From contig NC_133658.1 of NCBI RefSeq assembly GCF_037893015.1, forward strand, positions 637,728,244 to 637,792,243: DNA of 64,000 bases, given 5' to 3'. The translations under genes and the position numbers were made by a program. Shown here in pieces: positions 1 to 11,162 of the stretch (within the stretch, counting starts at the first letter, position 1; the number at the start of each line of letters is the position of its first letter). This DNA comes from Macrotis lagotis. Its lineage: Eukaryota; Chordata; Mammalia; Peramelemorphia; Peramelidae. Below the pieces are notes generated by a model that was not told where the DNA came from, did not search any database, and was given only the letters and a program-made list of their open reading frames with translations.

Positions 1-564
1 AAGATACCAGGGACATACTCTGGGTAACTCAAATGGTTTTTAATAAATTTTGTCTACTTTCATAATACATTAAGGCAATTTTGAATTATTTTTCCTTTTT
101 TTCTTCTCAGTTTATGTTACTAGAAATTAAAAAAAAAAATATGTCCTCCCTTTTATTGTCCTCAGACACTGATAGAAGTTTTTGTACAGAAAAAAGGTCT
201 TTCTCATGTTGTCCTTTGAATGCAGTTCTGAATCTACCACTTTTCAAATTAAAATAGAAAGGAAATTTAATGGGATTGCCTTTTTCCCTTGGTGTTCATG
301 AGAAGTTATGTTTTAGGAAACTTCTAAATATCTCTATTCATGAAGCTTTTGTGTTGTCTTCACTGATATGCAAACAAAGTTAGCATAATGAGCAGTCAAG
401 TAACCAGCATAGCCAGATGTCAGTACCATGAAATGTTTAGCAAAAAGTAGCTGTGTCCATACTCCATATTATGTGCTAGAGAAGGGGGGAAAGTTAGTAT
501 AAAGAAGGTGAGGTTCATAACACCATAGTATTCGTTCTAGAAGATTTTGTACAGGTTCACTAGA

Positions 565-620
565 CCAACTACTTCATTTTACATATGAGAAAACTGAGCC
601 TCAGAGGTGAATTTATTTTC
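565..620 (-). repeat. MIR/CORE-SINE fragment
   Basis: The stretch around ACATATGAGAAAACTGAGCC is the antisense form of the conserved part of MIR-type SINEs (sense form CTCATCTGTAAAATG). Only this short block is recognisable, so the element is old and heavily decayed. Confidence 0.45.
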
Positions 621-754
621 TCATTATTGTAGAATGAATAAATGTCAACGTCAACCTCCATAAAGGTTCCAAAGTTATTTTCTTAAAATGGAATTACTTA
701 CTTCAAGTCTAGTACTATATCCATAATTTCAAGCTTCTACCTTTTATTCATCTA

Positions 755-905
755 TTTACTCTAGTCCAATTTATAAAGATCCTAATATGTACAGGGCATT
801 GAACTAGGTCCTGGAGTAGATACAAAAATAATTAGGCTGTTATTCCTGCTCTCAGGGAGGCTGCAATTCAGCAACAGAACAAGGTCATAATGAGATGATG
901 CCAAA
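755..905. repeat. Ancient L2/CORE-type repeat fragment
   Basis: The run with CAGGGCATTGAACTAGGTCC, then a GAGTAGATACAAA-like block and CTGCTCTCAGGGAGGCTGCA, follows the common mammalian pattern 'gcactgtgctaggcactgg ... tgccctcaaggagct'. The same pattern recurs near 17.14, 21.80 and 63.86 kb. The family name is uncertain: an L2 LINE 3' end or a related CORE-SINE. Confidence 0.4.
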
Positions 906-2805
906 TGGAAATTCAAGTGTTTGGTGCCAATCCTTTTCAAAGAAATTCTGTCCTATAATTATTTTTAAAATGCAGGCTCTCTTTCCTACTAACATGCTAG
1001 TTTAAAGTGAAAACAATCTAGATTATCATTCCTTTAATTGAGTTACTCCCAAATTAGGCAAGGTTTCTCCATGCCAAAATGTGTTTGTAGAGCCAACATA
1101 AATTGCATGAGAAAAAAAGGAACTGTATATTTAAACGGACAACTATTTGGCAATTTATCTTCCATATAGAGAATGTATAGTTGATTAAGTCTCAAAAATG
1201 AAATAGCATAGGTGAGAGAGGTCTCAATATATTACACAGCAACTATAACCCTCTGGGATCAATTCTAGTAAGGTATTTTTCCTTGTACATGATCTGAATG
1301 AAATTTGAAAAAAATAATTCAATGTGTAGACTACTTAATACAAAAACCTTCTTAGCCAAGGTGTTTATTCATTTAGATTTGCCTGGCAATAAAACAAACT
1401 ACCCACACAGTTTCCCATTAACAATTAAACATTTTGTAATTATCTCTCCACCCACCCTCCACCCAATTTTGCACAATGAACAAATAGTCTTGCATTAATG
1501 TGCATGCACTTTTCTATCCACTTGCAAATATATGCTACTAAATTGTACCATTCATCTAAGAAACTACCTTTTCCAAGTATAGAAATACTTCAATACTTTA
1601 CCCAGATCTCTGCATTTACTGAGATATATATCCCAAGGGTCCAATTTTCTGTCCTTTTCTATTCTACCTCTGAAGTTTTAACATTTATATTATTCAAGCA
1701 GAATCACACCTACAAATCATGACCTTTTCTTTTATGTTCCACTTTTCCAATTGTTACAACCTTTATTCTGAAAAATCACATTTTTCCCATTTTCTCTTTA
1801 CTTAATTTTAGTACCTAAAAATTAGAAAATAAGATGTCAAAGGAAATGTGCTTGTAACTAGGATTGGTTAACCTAGAGAGGAGATGGTTGAGTGACTAAA
1901 CATCTTTCATTTTATAAAAGTACTAAGTGTAAGGTTTTAGCTGCCTCTGTGTAATAGAACAGGGAATCTAAGTAGTCACCAAGTGTTTTTCTTATATGCT
2001 AAGTATCTAAGATACAAGTTGCTTTGTCAGATTGGTCTATAACATCAAGGAGATAACATCTAGTTGAGGAAAAAGGATATAGAAGATAAAGGGGAAAATA
2101 TCAGCACAATGTAAGATGTCTATGAAAAATTCAAAATTAGAGTTACAGTAAATGAGGAGGCAAAAGAGATCATTAGAATGCCACAACGGCTTCACAGGAA
2201 AGGTGGGACTTACTGGGTCTTGGAGGAAGGGAAGATTACAGATAATTGGACATAAATGCAGAAGGATGTTATTGACAAGTGAGCAGAGTCATAAATAGAG
2301 CTGAATATCACATTCTTTGCTCTTGGTATAGTCATCTAATAGGTGGGGGAGGTTGGTTACTATTTTCACACTGTTTTGACTACTTTTCCTGGGTTTCTAA
2401 TTGTTCTCTTTACCCTCTGCTTCCTGATTTTCTGCCCTATCATGCTCCTTAAAATGTGGAAGGGTATATTGTCCTGGGAAATGGTGAGAGTGCTGGATAG
2501 GTAAGGGTAGAAGTTGGGGAAAGAAATGAAAGTTTGCACAGAGAATATTATGTCACTTTCCCAAAAATACTTTACTGACATAGCTCTTACAATGGATGGA
2601 GGCAATGAATATGAACCTTCAATGGGTTAAGGAAGTAAAGTTGATTTGTGGAGGTGGAAAAAGAGAGCAAGTTAGTGAAAGAAAAAAGTCAAGAATAAAT
2701 GTAGTTGTGAACCTGGTTGACTAGAAAAATGATGAGGACCTTGAAAAAAGTAGAAATATACAGACATGTAAATTTCAGAAGAAATATAATAAGTTGTATT
2801 TCTTG

Positions 2806-2986
2806 AAAATACAGCAGAACAGGCGGTGGCTAGGTGGTGCAGTGCATAGAGCACTGGTCCTGGCCTCAGGAGTACCTGAGTTTGAATCCTGCCTCAGACG
2901 CTTAATAATTACCTAGCTGTGTGGCCTCGGTCAAGCCACTAAACCCCATTGCCTTGCAAAAACTAAAAAAAAAAATGCAGCAGAAC
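2806..2986 (+). mobile_element. Marsupial tRNA-derived SINE with target-site duplication
   Basis: The SINE body is 2821-2971: a tRNA-like head (GGCTAGGTGGTGCAGTGCAT), B-box-like GAGTTTGAATCC, the conserved stretch TAATTACCTAGCTGTGTGGC, and an end GCCTTGCAAAAACT followed by an A run. It is flanked by a near-perfect 15 bp target-site duplication, AAAATACAGCAGAAC at 2806-2820 and AAAATGCAGCAGAAC at 2972-2986. The pol III-like head and A tail with a target-site duplication indicate insertion by LINE machinery. The copy is moderately diverged from the others in this window. Confidence 0.93.
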
Positions 2987-3867
2987 TAAGAACAAAACTG
3001 AAGGGATTTGAGTTCTTGCCTTACTGCTGCAGAGCACATGGAAACCACATACTATTAATCACATAATAGAAATGGAGATGAGAGCACATGGTCAAGAGGT
3101 CCAGATTTGATGACTTCTCCTTCCAAAATATGGAAGATAGTATAATAGCATAGTATTAAGAATTACTGGAAAGATGATACTTGGCCTCAAACTATAGAGA
3201 AAGTGTAATAACCTCTGAGCTAAGAAATGACAGCTGAATAGAGGAAACCATTTAGACTAAGAGGATAATTCTGGAATTTAAAGTAAATATGCCATTTGGA
3301 GTGAAAAGATAGGTAAGACTCTAAAACGTGGAAAATTGAAGGTTGTAGCTCTTGTACGTTTTTGCTTTTAATTATTTTCTTGGTTTGTTTAGATGGAAAG
3401 AACCTACAAAGCAGGTTCTTAAAAATGCTTGGTCAGTCAAACTATAGTTGGCATTTGGGAGGTTTAAGATCTTGAGGAAAATGGGACTAATTTAGGAAGA
3501 ACTTTGTTGATTTTTCACAGTGGTGAATATAAATGTATGGTGAAATAGAGGCTACTCCACATCTGATGTACATATTTCTTACCTTGAATGCTTATTATGG
3601 GATTTGAGAATGACTTTAACCATTTTTGTAGAGATAGACATGAGCTATATTCTGAGAATTTTTTTTAGAAAGTTTTAGATATCTTTAAAAAAATTCTTTA
3701 TTTGTTTTTTCCATCCATATTCACATGTATATTTTAAGTTACAGAATTTCCTTCCACTCTTAGAAGAGTTTTTTAGAGGAGTAGTCCACAACAATAGATG
3801 TGGTATAAATACAGAGGTTAGGTCACCATGCCATGGGGAACGTTACCTATGTATAACTTGTTGACCA
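2987..3867. other. Unique non-coding DNA
   Basis: No open frame of note and no repeat that I recognise. AT-rich with scattered A and T runs. Confidence 0.5.
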
Positions 3868-4055
3868 ATGGTGTCAAACTCAAATTGAAATGAGGGCCAC
3901 TAAATCTGTAGAAAGCATATTGATATGGAAAAATTCATTTTATTTTATATATATATATATATATGATTGCATTTTTATTTATTTTATTAAATATTATCAA
4001 ATTAATTTTTAATTACTTGGGCAGCATTTGGGAGAGTTCGGTGGTAAAACAGCTA
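3868..4055. mobile_element. Possible non-autonomous DNA-transposon remnant with TA repeat
   Basis: It begins with GGTGTCAAACTCAAATTGAA and GAGGGCCACTAAATCTGTAG and ends near TTGGGCAGCATTTGGGAGAG. This recalls a vertebrate interspersed repeat whose ends contain 'ggtgtcaaactc' and a GC-rich 'ggccgc' tail. A pure TA run occupies 3946-3964. The identification is from memory of the pattern, and no terminal inverted repeat is visible. Confidence 0.3.
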
Positions 4056-4279
4056 TTGCATAATTGATCCTTCTGTTGTAGATCACAATAAACTCCTTAT
4101 AGGCAGGAATTGCTTCATTTTTGTCTTTGTATCTTCACCTTCTAGCATAGTGCTTTGCACAGTTTAAAAAAATATTTTTTGTTATACACCTGTGCTTTCA
4201 CTGGCATAAAGAGATCCTTGTGAGGAAACTCCATTTAGCACATAGATAAGTATCTCGGATGCAATTTAAAGTTTTAGAG

Positions 4280-4345
4280 TTTTGCCTGGGCAGAGAAACT
4301 AAGAAACTGAGGGACTTGCCTAAGGTGATAGAGCCAGTGTGGGTG
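4280..4345 (-). repeat. MIR/CORE-SINE fragment
   Basis: A short antisense match to the MIR core: AAGAAACTGAGGGACTTGCC followed by TAAGGTGATAGAGCCAG, comparable with 'gaaactgaggcttgcccaaggtcacacagc'. Decayed, with no visible ends. Confidence 0.4.
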
Positions 4346-4857
4346 AGACATGCTTTCTTGTTTTCTAGATTTTCAGTTTGGCTTTCTATTCATCAAACCA
4401 TCTCTCACTTTGTATTTTTAATTTTTCTTTTGAGATTGTATATCTCTATCTCATTCAGGATAGAAGTTTAGCAGTCACTCACAGATCTAATCTGACTACT
4501 AGATCTAAGGTGAATTTTATTCTACTCTTTTTCAGACCTGGGTTGGTTGATTCCTCCCTAGGTATATAGGTTGGTGCAATGAAATTCAACAGGAAGTAGC
4601 AGAGAAGTAACTGCTGAATTGAATTGCATTATGATATATGTAAATTGGTGATAGTCCTTACCTTGAAAACATTCTCTAAAGGACCCTCAACACTTATTAA
4701 CTCAAGTAAAAATACTTTTGTGAGTGTGGTTATTGGTTAAATTGAAAAAACAAGTGGGTTAAAACTGAAATTCAACAAAGATTTTAGATTGGAAGTGACT
4801 GAAAGTATTTCCTGATAATGAGAATTGTTGTTGCTGTTGTGATTTGTTTGTTGTTCA

Positions 4858-5165
4858 TTTTTTTAAATGGGCCAATGAGATCTGCAGGATGATGTCTTGA
4901 ATTGCAAATTAATGGATTTAAGTGAAACAGTTATACAAAGTCATCAACCTCAGCTTCTCTGCAGTTATTTGAGTCTAGTGGCAAGACACAGGTCAGAATG
5001 AAAAACAATGACCATAGATGTAATACAGACCTTGGCCTTTTTAAACTAACATCTTCTTCATATCTCAGTTTGTTTGAGGCAATATCCATTCAGTAATTAA
5101 AGGCTAGGGAAGAATTAAGGTAAAAGCCTAGTTCCTCTTCATAAAAGAATCATTCTGGGAGGGGA
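4858..5165 (-). mobile_element. RTE-derived repeat fragment
   Basis: This stretch aligns by eye along its length with 31540-31830. Shared blocks include TGGATTTAAGTGAAACAG, GAGTCTAGTGGCAAGACA, CCTTGGCCTTTTTAA, TGAGGCAATATCCATTCAGT and CATAAAAGAATCATT. The first third matches the RTE-like tail of the MAR1-type SINE at 62.16 kb, so I assign it to an RTE LINE 3' region or a SINE derived from it, lying antisense. Confidence 0.6.
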
Positions 5166-5189
5166 AGAGACTAAGAATTTCTGCCCTGA

Positions 5190-6269
5190 ACAGAAATAAT
5201 TCTATAAAGAATTAAACAATTCTAATGAGAATTAAAATCATTAAATGCTTAACAAATTACAAAATTCCTTTCAATTAGGGCTTTAAAATACAAGACAGAT
5301 TCTCATCTGTCTGGGTGTTTTTAACCATGTTCTACAATATAGAAACAGGGGGTATTAAGGAGCAGAACAAGACAGACTCTCATACTTTTTAAAACCTTTT
5401 AACCCCATTATTCCTAAATATTACCTCAAAAACCAGAAGGAAAAGGTCTTACCTGAATCCCTCTCCACTTAATCAGGTTTCTAAAAACATAAGACCAGTT
5501 TGCTTCATCTGCTTTTCTAGTCTATCTTCCTTCCCTCTCCCCACTCCCACCATGGATATGTTTTATTGATACAATGTGAATTTAGTTATTATAAACCAAA
5601 CAAACATTAAGTTTTTACTTTATGTCTCATAAATAATAAAATGTATCACTAGAGTGTTCATTTTCAGGTCCTAGCCCAGTAGAGCAAAGAATTGCTGCCT
5701 GGGTGTGCTATCAGTAGCTGCCTCCTAATCAATGTTTCTGTACTACTATCCTTTATTTGCAACAGTTTTTGATTGAGGAAAATTGTTCACATTATTTTGG
5801 CTTATATAGAAAGAGGTTTTAATTTGTATAAGCTTGTGAAGATACATAACTAGTAATTTTTATAACTGGAACAAGTTGACTAAAATGGTTTCTTCAATTC
5901 ATTTGGAGAGTTTTCAGGGAAAGGGGTGGGCGAGATATAGACAAGATTATAGAAAACAGAAAGGAAGAGGAGAGACACTAGTCCCTGCTAAGGATTTCTA
6001 AGGGATGGATGAACAGCTTGGAAATCATTACCAGTATGACTACTGGGTAGAGAATGTAGTCCTCTAGGTTATCTTTCAAGTTTAACTAAATTTTCTTTGT
6101 AATAAGGTGCAGAAGAATGCTCATTTATTTATTTGGAGTATATTTTTTCTTTTGAACTTTAAAAATGAAAGACCATTTCAAAATTCATGGTAGAACAGAA
6201 AAAATTGGACATGAAACTGACTATAATTCTACTTTGATTTTCTTTAAAGTATGTAACAAATTCAATACA
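5190..6269. other. Unique non-coding DNA
   Basis: No gene, RNA or repeat recognised. No frame longer than about 60 codons shows protein-like composition. Confidence 0.5.
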
Positions 6270-7258
6270 TTTTTCATTTTATTAAGTATTTTATTTTTCT
6301 CCAATCATATACAAGAATAATTTTGAATATTTATTTTTATCACTTTGGGTTCCAAATCCTCTCCTTACCTTTCTCCCCATAATCTCAATTGAGAAGGAAA
6401 GCAACTCCACATAATTTATAGATGCATAGTCAGGTAAAATATTTCCAAAATATTTGTAGGTTGTGAAAGAAAATACAGAATAAAAAAAAAACCCTTAGGA
6501 AAAATGAAGTAAAAAAACGTATGCTTCAATCTATATTCAGATACCATCCGTTCTTTCTCTGGGGATAGGATTTTCATCATAAATCCTTTAGTGATACATT
6601 GGATCATTGTAATGCTGAGAATAGCTAAGTCATTGACAGTTGATCATTTTATACAAAGTACATTTCACTTTTTTCAGCTCATGTAAGACTTTCCACATTT
6701 TTCTGAAAATATTCTACTCATCATTTCTAGCACAATAGTATTCCATCATAATAACATAGCACAGTTTGTTCAATCATTTGCCAATTGATGAGCATTCTCT
6801 TGATTTCCAATTCTTTGATCCCTAAAAAGAGCTGCTGTAACTATTTTGCCATATACGTCCTTTTCCTTTTTGTTTTTTATCTCTTTGGATTAATAATGCT
6901 ATTGCCAAGTCAAAGGCTATAAGAGTTTTATAACCCTTTAAGCAAAGTTCCAAATTGCTCTAAAAATGATTAAGTCAGTTTATTAAATGCATTAATTTAT
7001 CATTTTCCCTACATCTCCACCAACATTTTTCATTTTCATTTCCTGTCCAGTTATCAAATATAATAGGTATAAAGTAGTACCTCAGAAATGTTTTAATTTG
7101 CCTTTCACTAAAAGTAAATTTTTACATCTTTTGTTCATTTGTAAAATGTGAAATGGCTCTTATTTTTAGAAATTTGACTGTTCTCTATATATTTTAGAAA
7201 TGAGTCCTTTATGAAAGAAACTTGCTTCAACTTTTTTTCATAATTACTATTGCTAAGT
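6270..7258 (-). mobile_element. Old L1 LINE, 3' part (ORF2 end and 3'UTR), antisense
   Basis: Read on the minus strand, this is the end of L1 ORF2 and the 3'UTR. On the plus strand it shows the order common to the other antisense L1s here: TTGCCAATTGATGAGCATTC, TTTCCAATTCTTTGATCCC, GAGCTGCTGTAACTATTTTG, then TCTATATATTTTAGAAATGA. It is more diverged than the copies at 8.1 and 55 kb and has no frame longer than about 60 codons, so it is an old, dead copy. Confidence 0.75.
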
Positions 7259-7410
7259 ACATTTCTCTCCATTCTATTTCTCGGTCATTTATTCTTTTCT
7301 CTCCTTTAACCTTGTACTTACTCAAATATATTTTGCTTCTGATTGCCCCTTCTCTAATCAGACCTCCCTTTACTTCCCTTCTCTTGCCCCCCCCATCTTT
7401 CCTGCAGGAA

Positions 7411-7611
7411 AAGGTAGATTTTCTCTCTCTTTTTTTTCTTTTTTTTTTTTTTTTTTTTTTAGTTTTTGCAAGGCAACGGGGTTAAGTCGCTTGCACAAGG
7501 CCACACAGCTAGGTAACTATTAAGTGTCTGAGGCAAGATTTGAACTCAGTAACTCCTGACTCCAGGGCCGGTGCTCTATCCACTGCACCACGAGCTGCCC
7601 CAAGGTAGATT
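7411..7611 (-). mobile_element. Marsupial tRNA-derived SINE with target-site duplication
   Basis: The antisense SINE starts with a long T run (about 7430-7460, the A tail), then TTTTTGCAAGGCAACGGGGT, GGCCACACAGCTAGGTAACT and CGGTGCTCTATCCACTGCAC. It is flanked by the 10 bp duplication AAGGTAGATT at 7411-7420 and 7602-7611. It sits inside antisense L1-like spacer sequence and so is younger than it. Confidence 0.93.
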
Positions 7612-7862
7612 CTTAAACTTAATTGTGTATTTCATTCTCTCTTTGAGTCATTTCTGATGAGAAAAATTTACTCACTCCCCCTCACTTGTCTTCTTCCCTT
7701 CTATTGTAAAAGCGTTTTTTTTTTCTTTTATGTAAGATAATGTACCTCATTCTACCTCTTCCTTTCTCTTCCTTCCAATACATTGTTCTCTTACCCTATA
7801 ATTTTATTTTTTAAGTATCATCCCTTCATATTCAACTCATTCCTGTGCCTCCTATTTATAGT

Positions 7863-7883
7863 CTGTGTGTGTGTGTATGTGTG

Positions 7884-7930
<47 letters not shown>
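7863..7930. repeat. (TG)n(TA)n microsatellite
   Basis: A TGTGTG stretch passes into about 25 uninterrupted TA units. Confidence 0.97.
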
Positions 7931-7932
<2 letters not shown>

Positions 7933-8075
7933 CTTCAAACTGCCCTAAATAAGCATTTATTTTAGCATTTATTTTAGAATATTGTGGCAGTTTTTCTTGA
8001 TAATATCTTTTCTGTTCCTTTCTTTTCCTTCTTTCTTTCCTTTTTTCTTTCTTTCTTTCTCTTTCTTTCTTTTCA

Positions 8076-11000
8076 TTCATATGCACAAGTATATTTTTAA
8101 GGTACAAAATTTATTTCTGCCCTCCCCTCCCACCCCCCTCCACTAAGTAGCAAATAGTCACATTAGCATTGTGCATACATATTTTTGATAAACATGTTTT
8201 TTTGTTTTTGCAAGGCAATGGGGTTAAGTGGCTTGCCCAAGGCCACATAGCTAAGTCATTATTAAGTGTGTGAGACTGGATTTGAACCCAGGTACTCCTG
8301 ACTCCAAGGCCAGTGCTTTATCCACTATGCCACCTAGCTGCCCCTTAAACATGTTTTTATATTAGTTATTTTTGTATGAGGAATTAGTATTAAGGGAAAA
8401 ACATACATAAGAGATAATTTTTATAGTGTTCCTCAGATTCTGAGGGGCTGGTTTTTCTTTTATTTTGTCTTGCTTTGTTTTTCTTTTTTCTGGATGGGTA
8501 TAACATTGTCCAAGGCCAGTCTAATATAGGTTTCCTAGCTCTCTGAACTGCAGAAGCTGCTTCCATTAAGACAGATCATCTCACAGTGTTAGTGTTTATG
8601 TGTACATTGTTCTCTTGATTCTGCTACCTTTCCCCAGCATCAGATCCTGTAACTCATTCCAGGCTTCACTAGAGTCTGATCATTAAAGATTTCTTATAGA
8701 ATTATAACATTCGATAGTATTCATGTACCATAACTTGTTTATCCATTCTCTAATGGATGGGCATCCCCTTAATTTCCAATTCTTTGCCACTACAAAAAGA
8801 GCTTCTATGAATATTTTTGGAACATATAGGACTTTTCCCATTTTTTATAATTTCTTCTGGATATAGTGCCATCTTGATCTCCAGAAGGGTTAGATCTATT
8901 TAAAACTCCACCAGCAATGCATCAATGTTGCAATCCTCCCACAATCTCTCCAACACTGATAACTTTACCTTTTCCTGATTTAGACCAATTTGAACGGTAT
9001 GAGGTAATACTTCACTGTTGTTTTAATTTGCATTTCTCTTATCAATAATGATTTGGAACATTTTTTCATATCATTAGATATTGCTTTAATTTCTTCTTTT
9101 GAAAACTGTCCATTCATATCTTTTGACCATTTATCAATTGGGGAATAACTTGCAACCTTATAAATTTGATGCAATTCTCTATATATTTTAGAAATTAGAC
9201 ATTAATAAAAGCTTCTAGTTATGAAGATTGTTTCCCAGCTTTCTGCTTTGCTTCTAATTTTGGCAGCATTTTATTAGTGTAAGAACTTAGTTTAATATAG
9301 TAAAAATCATTCATTTTGGAATTTTTAATCTGTTCCAATTCTTGTTTGGTCATAAATTTGTCCCTTTTCCATAGATCAGATGGACTGAGTATTTTTGATC
9401 TATTAATTTATCTATGGTATCACTCTTTATGTCTAAATCCCGTACCCATTTTGATATTATTTTGGTCAAATTTGGATCTATGACTAGTTTTTGCCATACT
9501 ATTCTCCACTTCTCCCCACAGTTTTTGTCAATAGTGAGTTCTTTTCCCAGTAGGTGATATCTTTGGGTTTTTCAAATAGTAGGTTGCTGTAATCATTTAT
9601 TGCAGTTTCTTTTAAATCTATCTTAATCCACTGATCCATTAGTATATTTCTTAACCAATACCAGGCAGTTTTAATGACTTTATAGTATTGTTTTAGATCT
9701 GGTAGAGCTAGGTCTTCTTCTTTTATACTTTTTCCATGAGTTCTCTTGCTATTCTTGCCTTTTTTTGCTGATCCAGGTGAATTTTGTAACATTTTTTCCC
9801 TAGCTCTGTAAAGTAGTTATTTGGAAGTTTGATTGGTATGGCACTGAATAAGTAATTTAATTTGATTAGAATTGTCATTTTTATTATATTAGTTTAACCT
9901 AGCCATGAGCATTTGATATTTTTCCAGTTATGTAGATCAGACTTCATTTGGGTGAGATGTGCTTCATAATTGTGTTTATACAATTTCTGGGTTTGTCTTG
10001 GGAGGTAGATTCCCAAGTATCTAATGTTGTTTATAATTATTTTAAATGGAATTTCTCTTTCTCTTGCTCTTGGTCTTTGTTGTTCATATACAGAAGTGCT
10101 GATGATTTATGTGAGTTTATTTTACATTCTGCTAACTTTGCTGAATTTGTGAATTGTTTCAAGAGGTTTTTTAGTTGATTTTTCTAAGGTTTTCTAAGTA
10201 TGTCATATTATCATCTGCAAAGATTAAAAGCTTTGCTTTTTCACTGTCAATTTTGATCCCTTCAGTTTCTTTTCCTCCTATAGTTATATTGCTTCTATAG
10301 CTTTTGCTATAGCTATCATTTGTAATACTTTAATGAAGAGTAATGGTGATAATGGGCATCTTTCTTTCATCCTGAGCTTATTAGAAATGCTTTGTTTATC
10401 CCTATTACATATATTTGTTGATGGTTTTACTAATTAATTTTAAGGAAAACTCAATTTTATTTCTAAACTTTCTAGTGTTTTTAATAGGAATAGATATTGT
10501 ATTTTATCAAAGGCTTTTTCAGCATCTATTGAGATAATCATATGATTTCTTTTGGTTTTGCTATTGATATGTTCAATTATGTTCATTGTTTTCTTACAAT
10601 TGAACTATCCCTGACTACCTGGTATGAATCCAACCTGATCACATTGTATTATCCTGGATAGTCTCATTGCTAAAATTTTATTTAAGATTTTTGCATCAAT
10701 ATTCATTAGGGAGATTGGTCTAAAATTTTCTTTTTCTGTTTTGGTTCTTCTTGGTTTCATGTTGGTGGCATAAATAGAGTTTGGCAGAACTCCTTTGCCT
10801 ATTTTTAAAAATAGTTTATGTAGAATAGGAATCAATTGTTCCTTACATGTTTGATAGAATTCATTTGCAAATCCATCTGGACATGGTGACTTTTTCTTAG
10901 GGAGTTTATTGATGGTTTCTTCATATTTTTTTTTGGAAATGGAGTATTTAAGTATGTTATTATCTCTTCTGTTCATCTGGGCAGTTTGTATTTTTGTAAA

Positions 11001-11162
11001 TATTCATCCATTTCACTCATGTTATCCAATGTAATGGCATACAGTGTGGCAAAGTAGCTCTGAATTATCTCTTTAATTTCCTCCTCATTGGTGGTTATTT
11101 TGCTCTTTTCACTTTTGGTACCGGTAATTTGTTTATCTTCTTTCTCTAATTTTTTAAATTAA
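8076..11162 (-). mobile_element. L1 LINE, 5'-truncated, antisense (ORF2 and 3'UTR)
   Basis: The element runs from its 3' end near 8080 to a truncation near 11160. Frames on the minus strand match L1 ORF2. 8980-9174 encodes the C-terminal region (DKWSKDMNGQFSKEEIKAI, then KKCSKSLLIREMQIKTT). 9499-9792 is a middle part with LPDLKQYYKVIKTAWYW. 10605-10976 is the start of the reverse transcriptase domain ([41 protein letters not shown]). Stops and frameshifts separate these pieces, so the copy is dead. A SINE interrupts the 3'UTR at 8202-8345. Confidence 0.92.
8189..8358 (-). mobile_element. Marsupial tRNA-derived SINE with target-site duplication
   Basis: The antisense SINE at 8202-8345 has GCAAGGCAATGGGGTTAAGT, CTTGCCCAAGGCCACATAGC and CACTATGCCACCTAGCTGCC. 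It is flanked by a perfect 13 bp duplication, TAAACATGTTTTT, at 8189-8201 and 8346-8358. It landed in the 3'UTR of the antisense L1 and is therefore younger than that L1. Confidence 0.95.

Larger units (their letters stand above)
1..2805. other. Mostly unique non-coding DNA
   Basis: AT-rich sequence with no convincing gene. Short open frames at 1298-1498, 1498-1722 and 2366-2605 resemble nothing I know and have no exon-like flanks. Two small ancient repeat remnants lie inside it and are listed separately (about 565-620 and 755-905). I see no regulatory element I can defend. Confidence 0.6.
7259..8075 (-). mobile_element. Probable L1 inter-ORF or 5' region, antisense, with inserted SINE and microsatellites
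   Basis: The pyrimidine-rich sequence with TTTGAGTCATTTCTGATGAG and TCTTTTATGTAAGATAATG resembles the ORF1-ORF2 spacer of the antisense L1 at 59.3-59.7 kb, which has CCAAATCTGATGAGAGTAAG. A SINE interrupts it at about 7421-7601. A TG/TA microsatellite fills 7863-7930 and a CTTT-rich run fills about 8018-8075. The block may belong to the L1 on its left with ORF2 deleted, or to a separate element. Confidence 0.5.

Noticed and set aside
7783..8107. Frames with tyrosine-isoleucine repeats on both strands
   Set aside because: They are translations of the TA/TG microsatellite and CTTT-rich run. The same holds at 15533-15889, 46343-46564 and 54649-54879.
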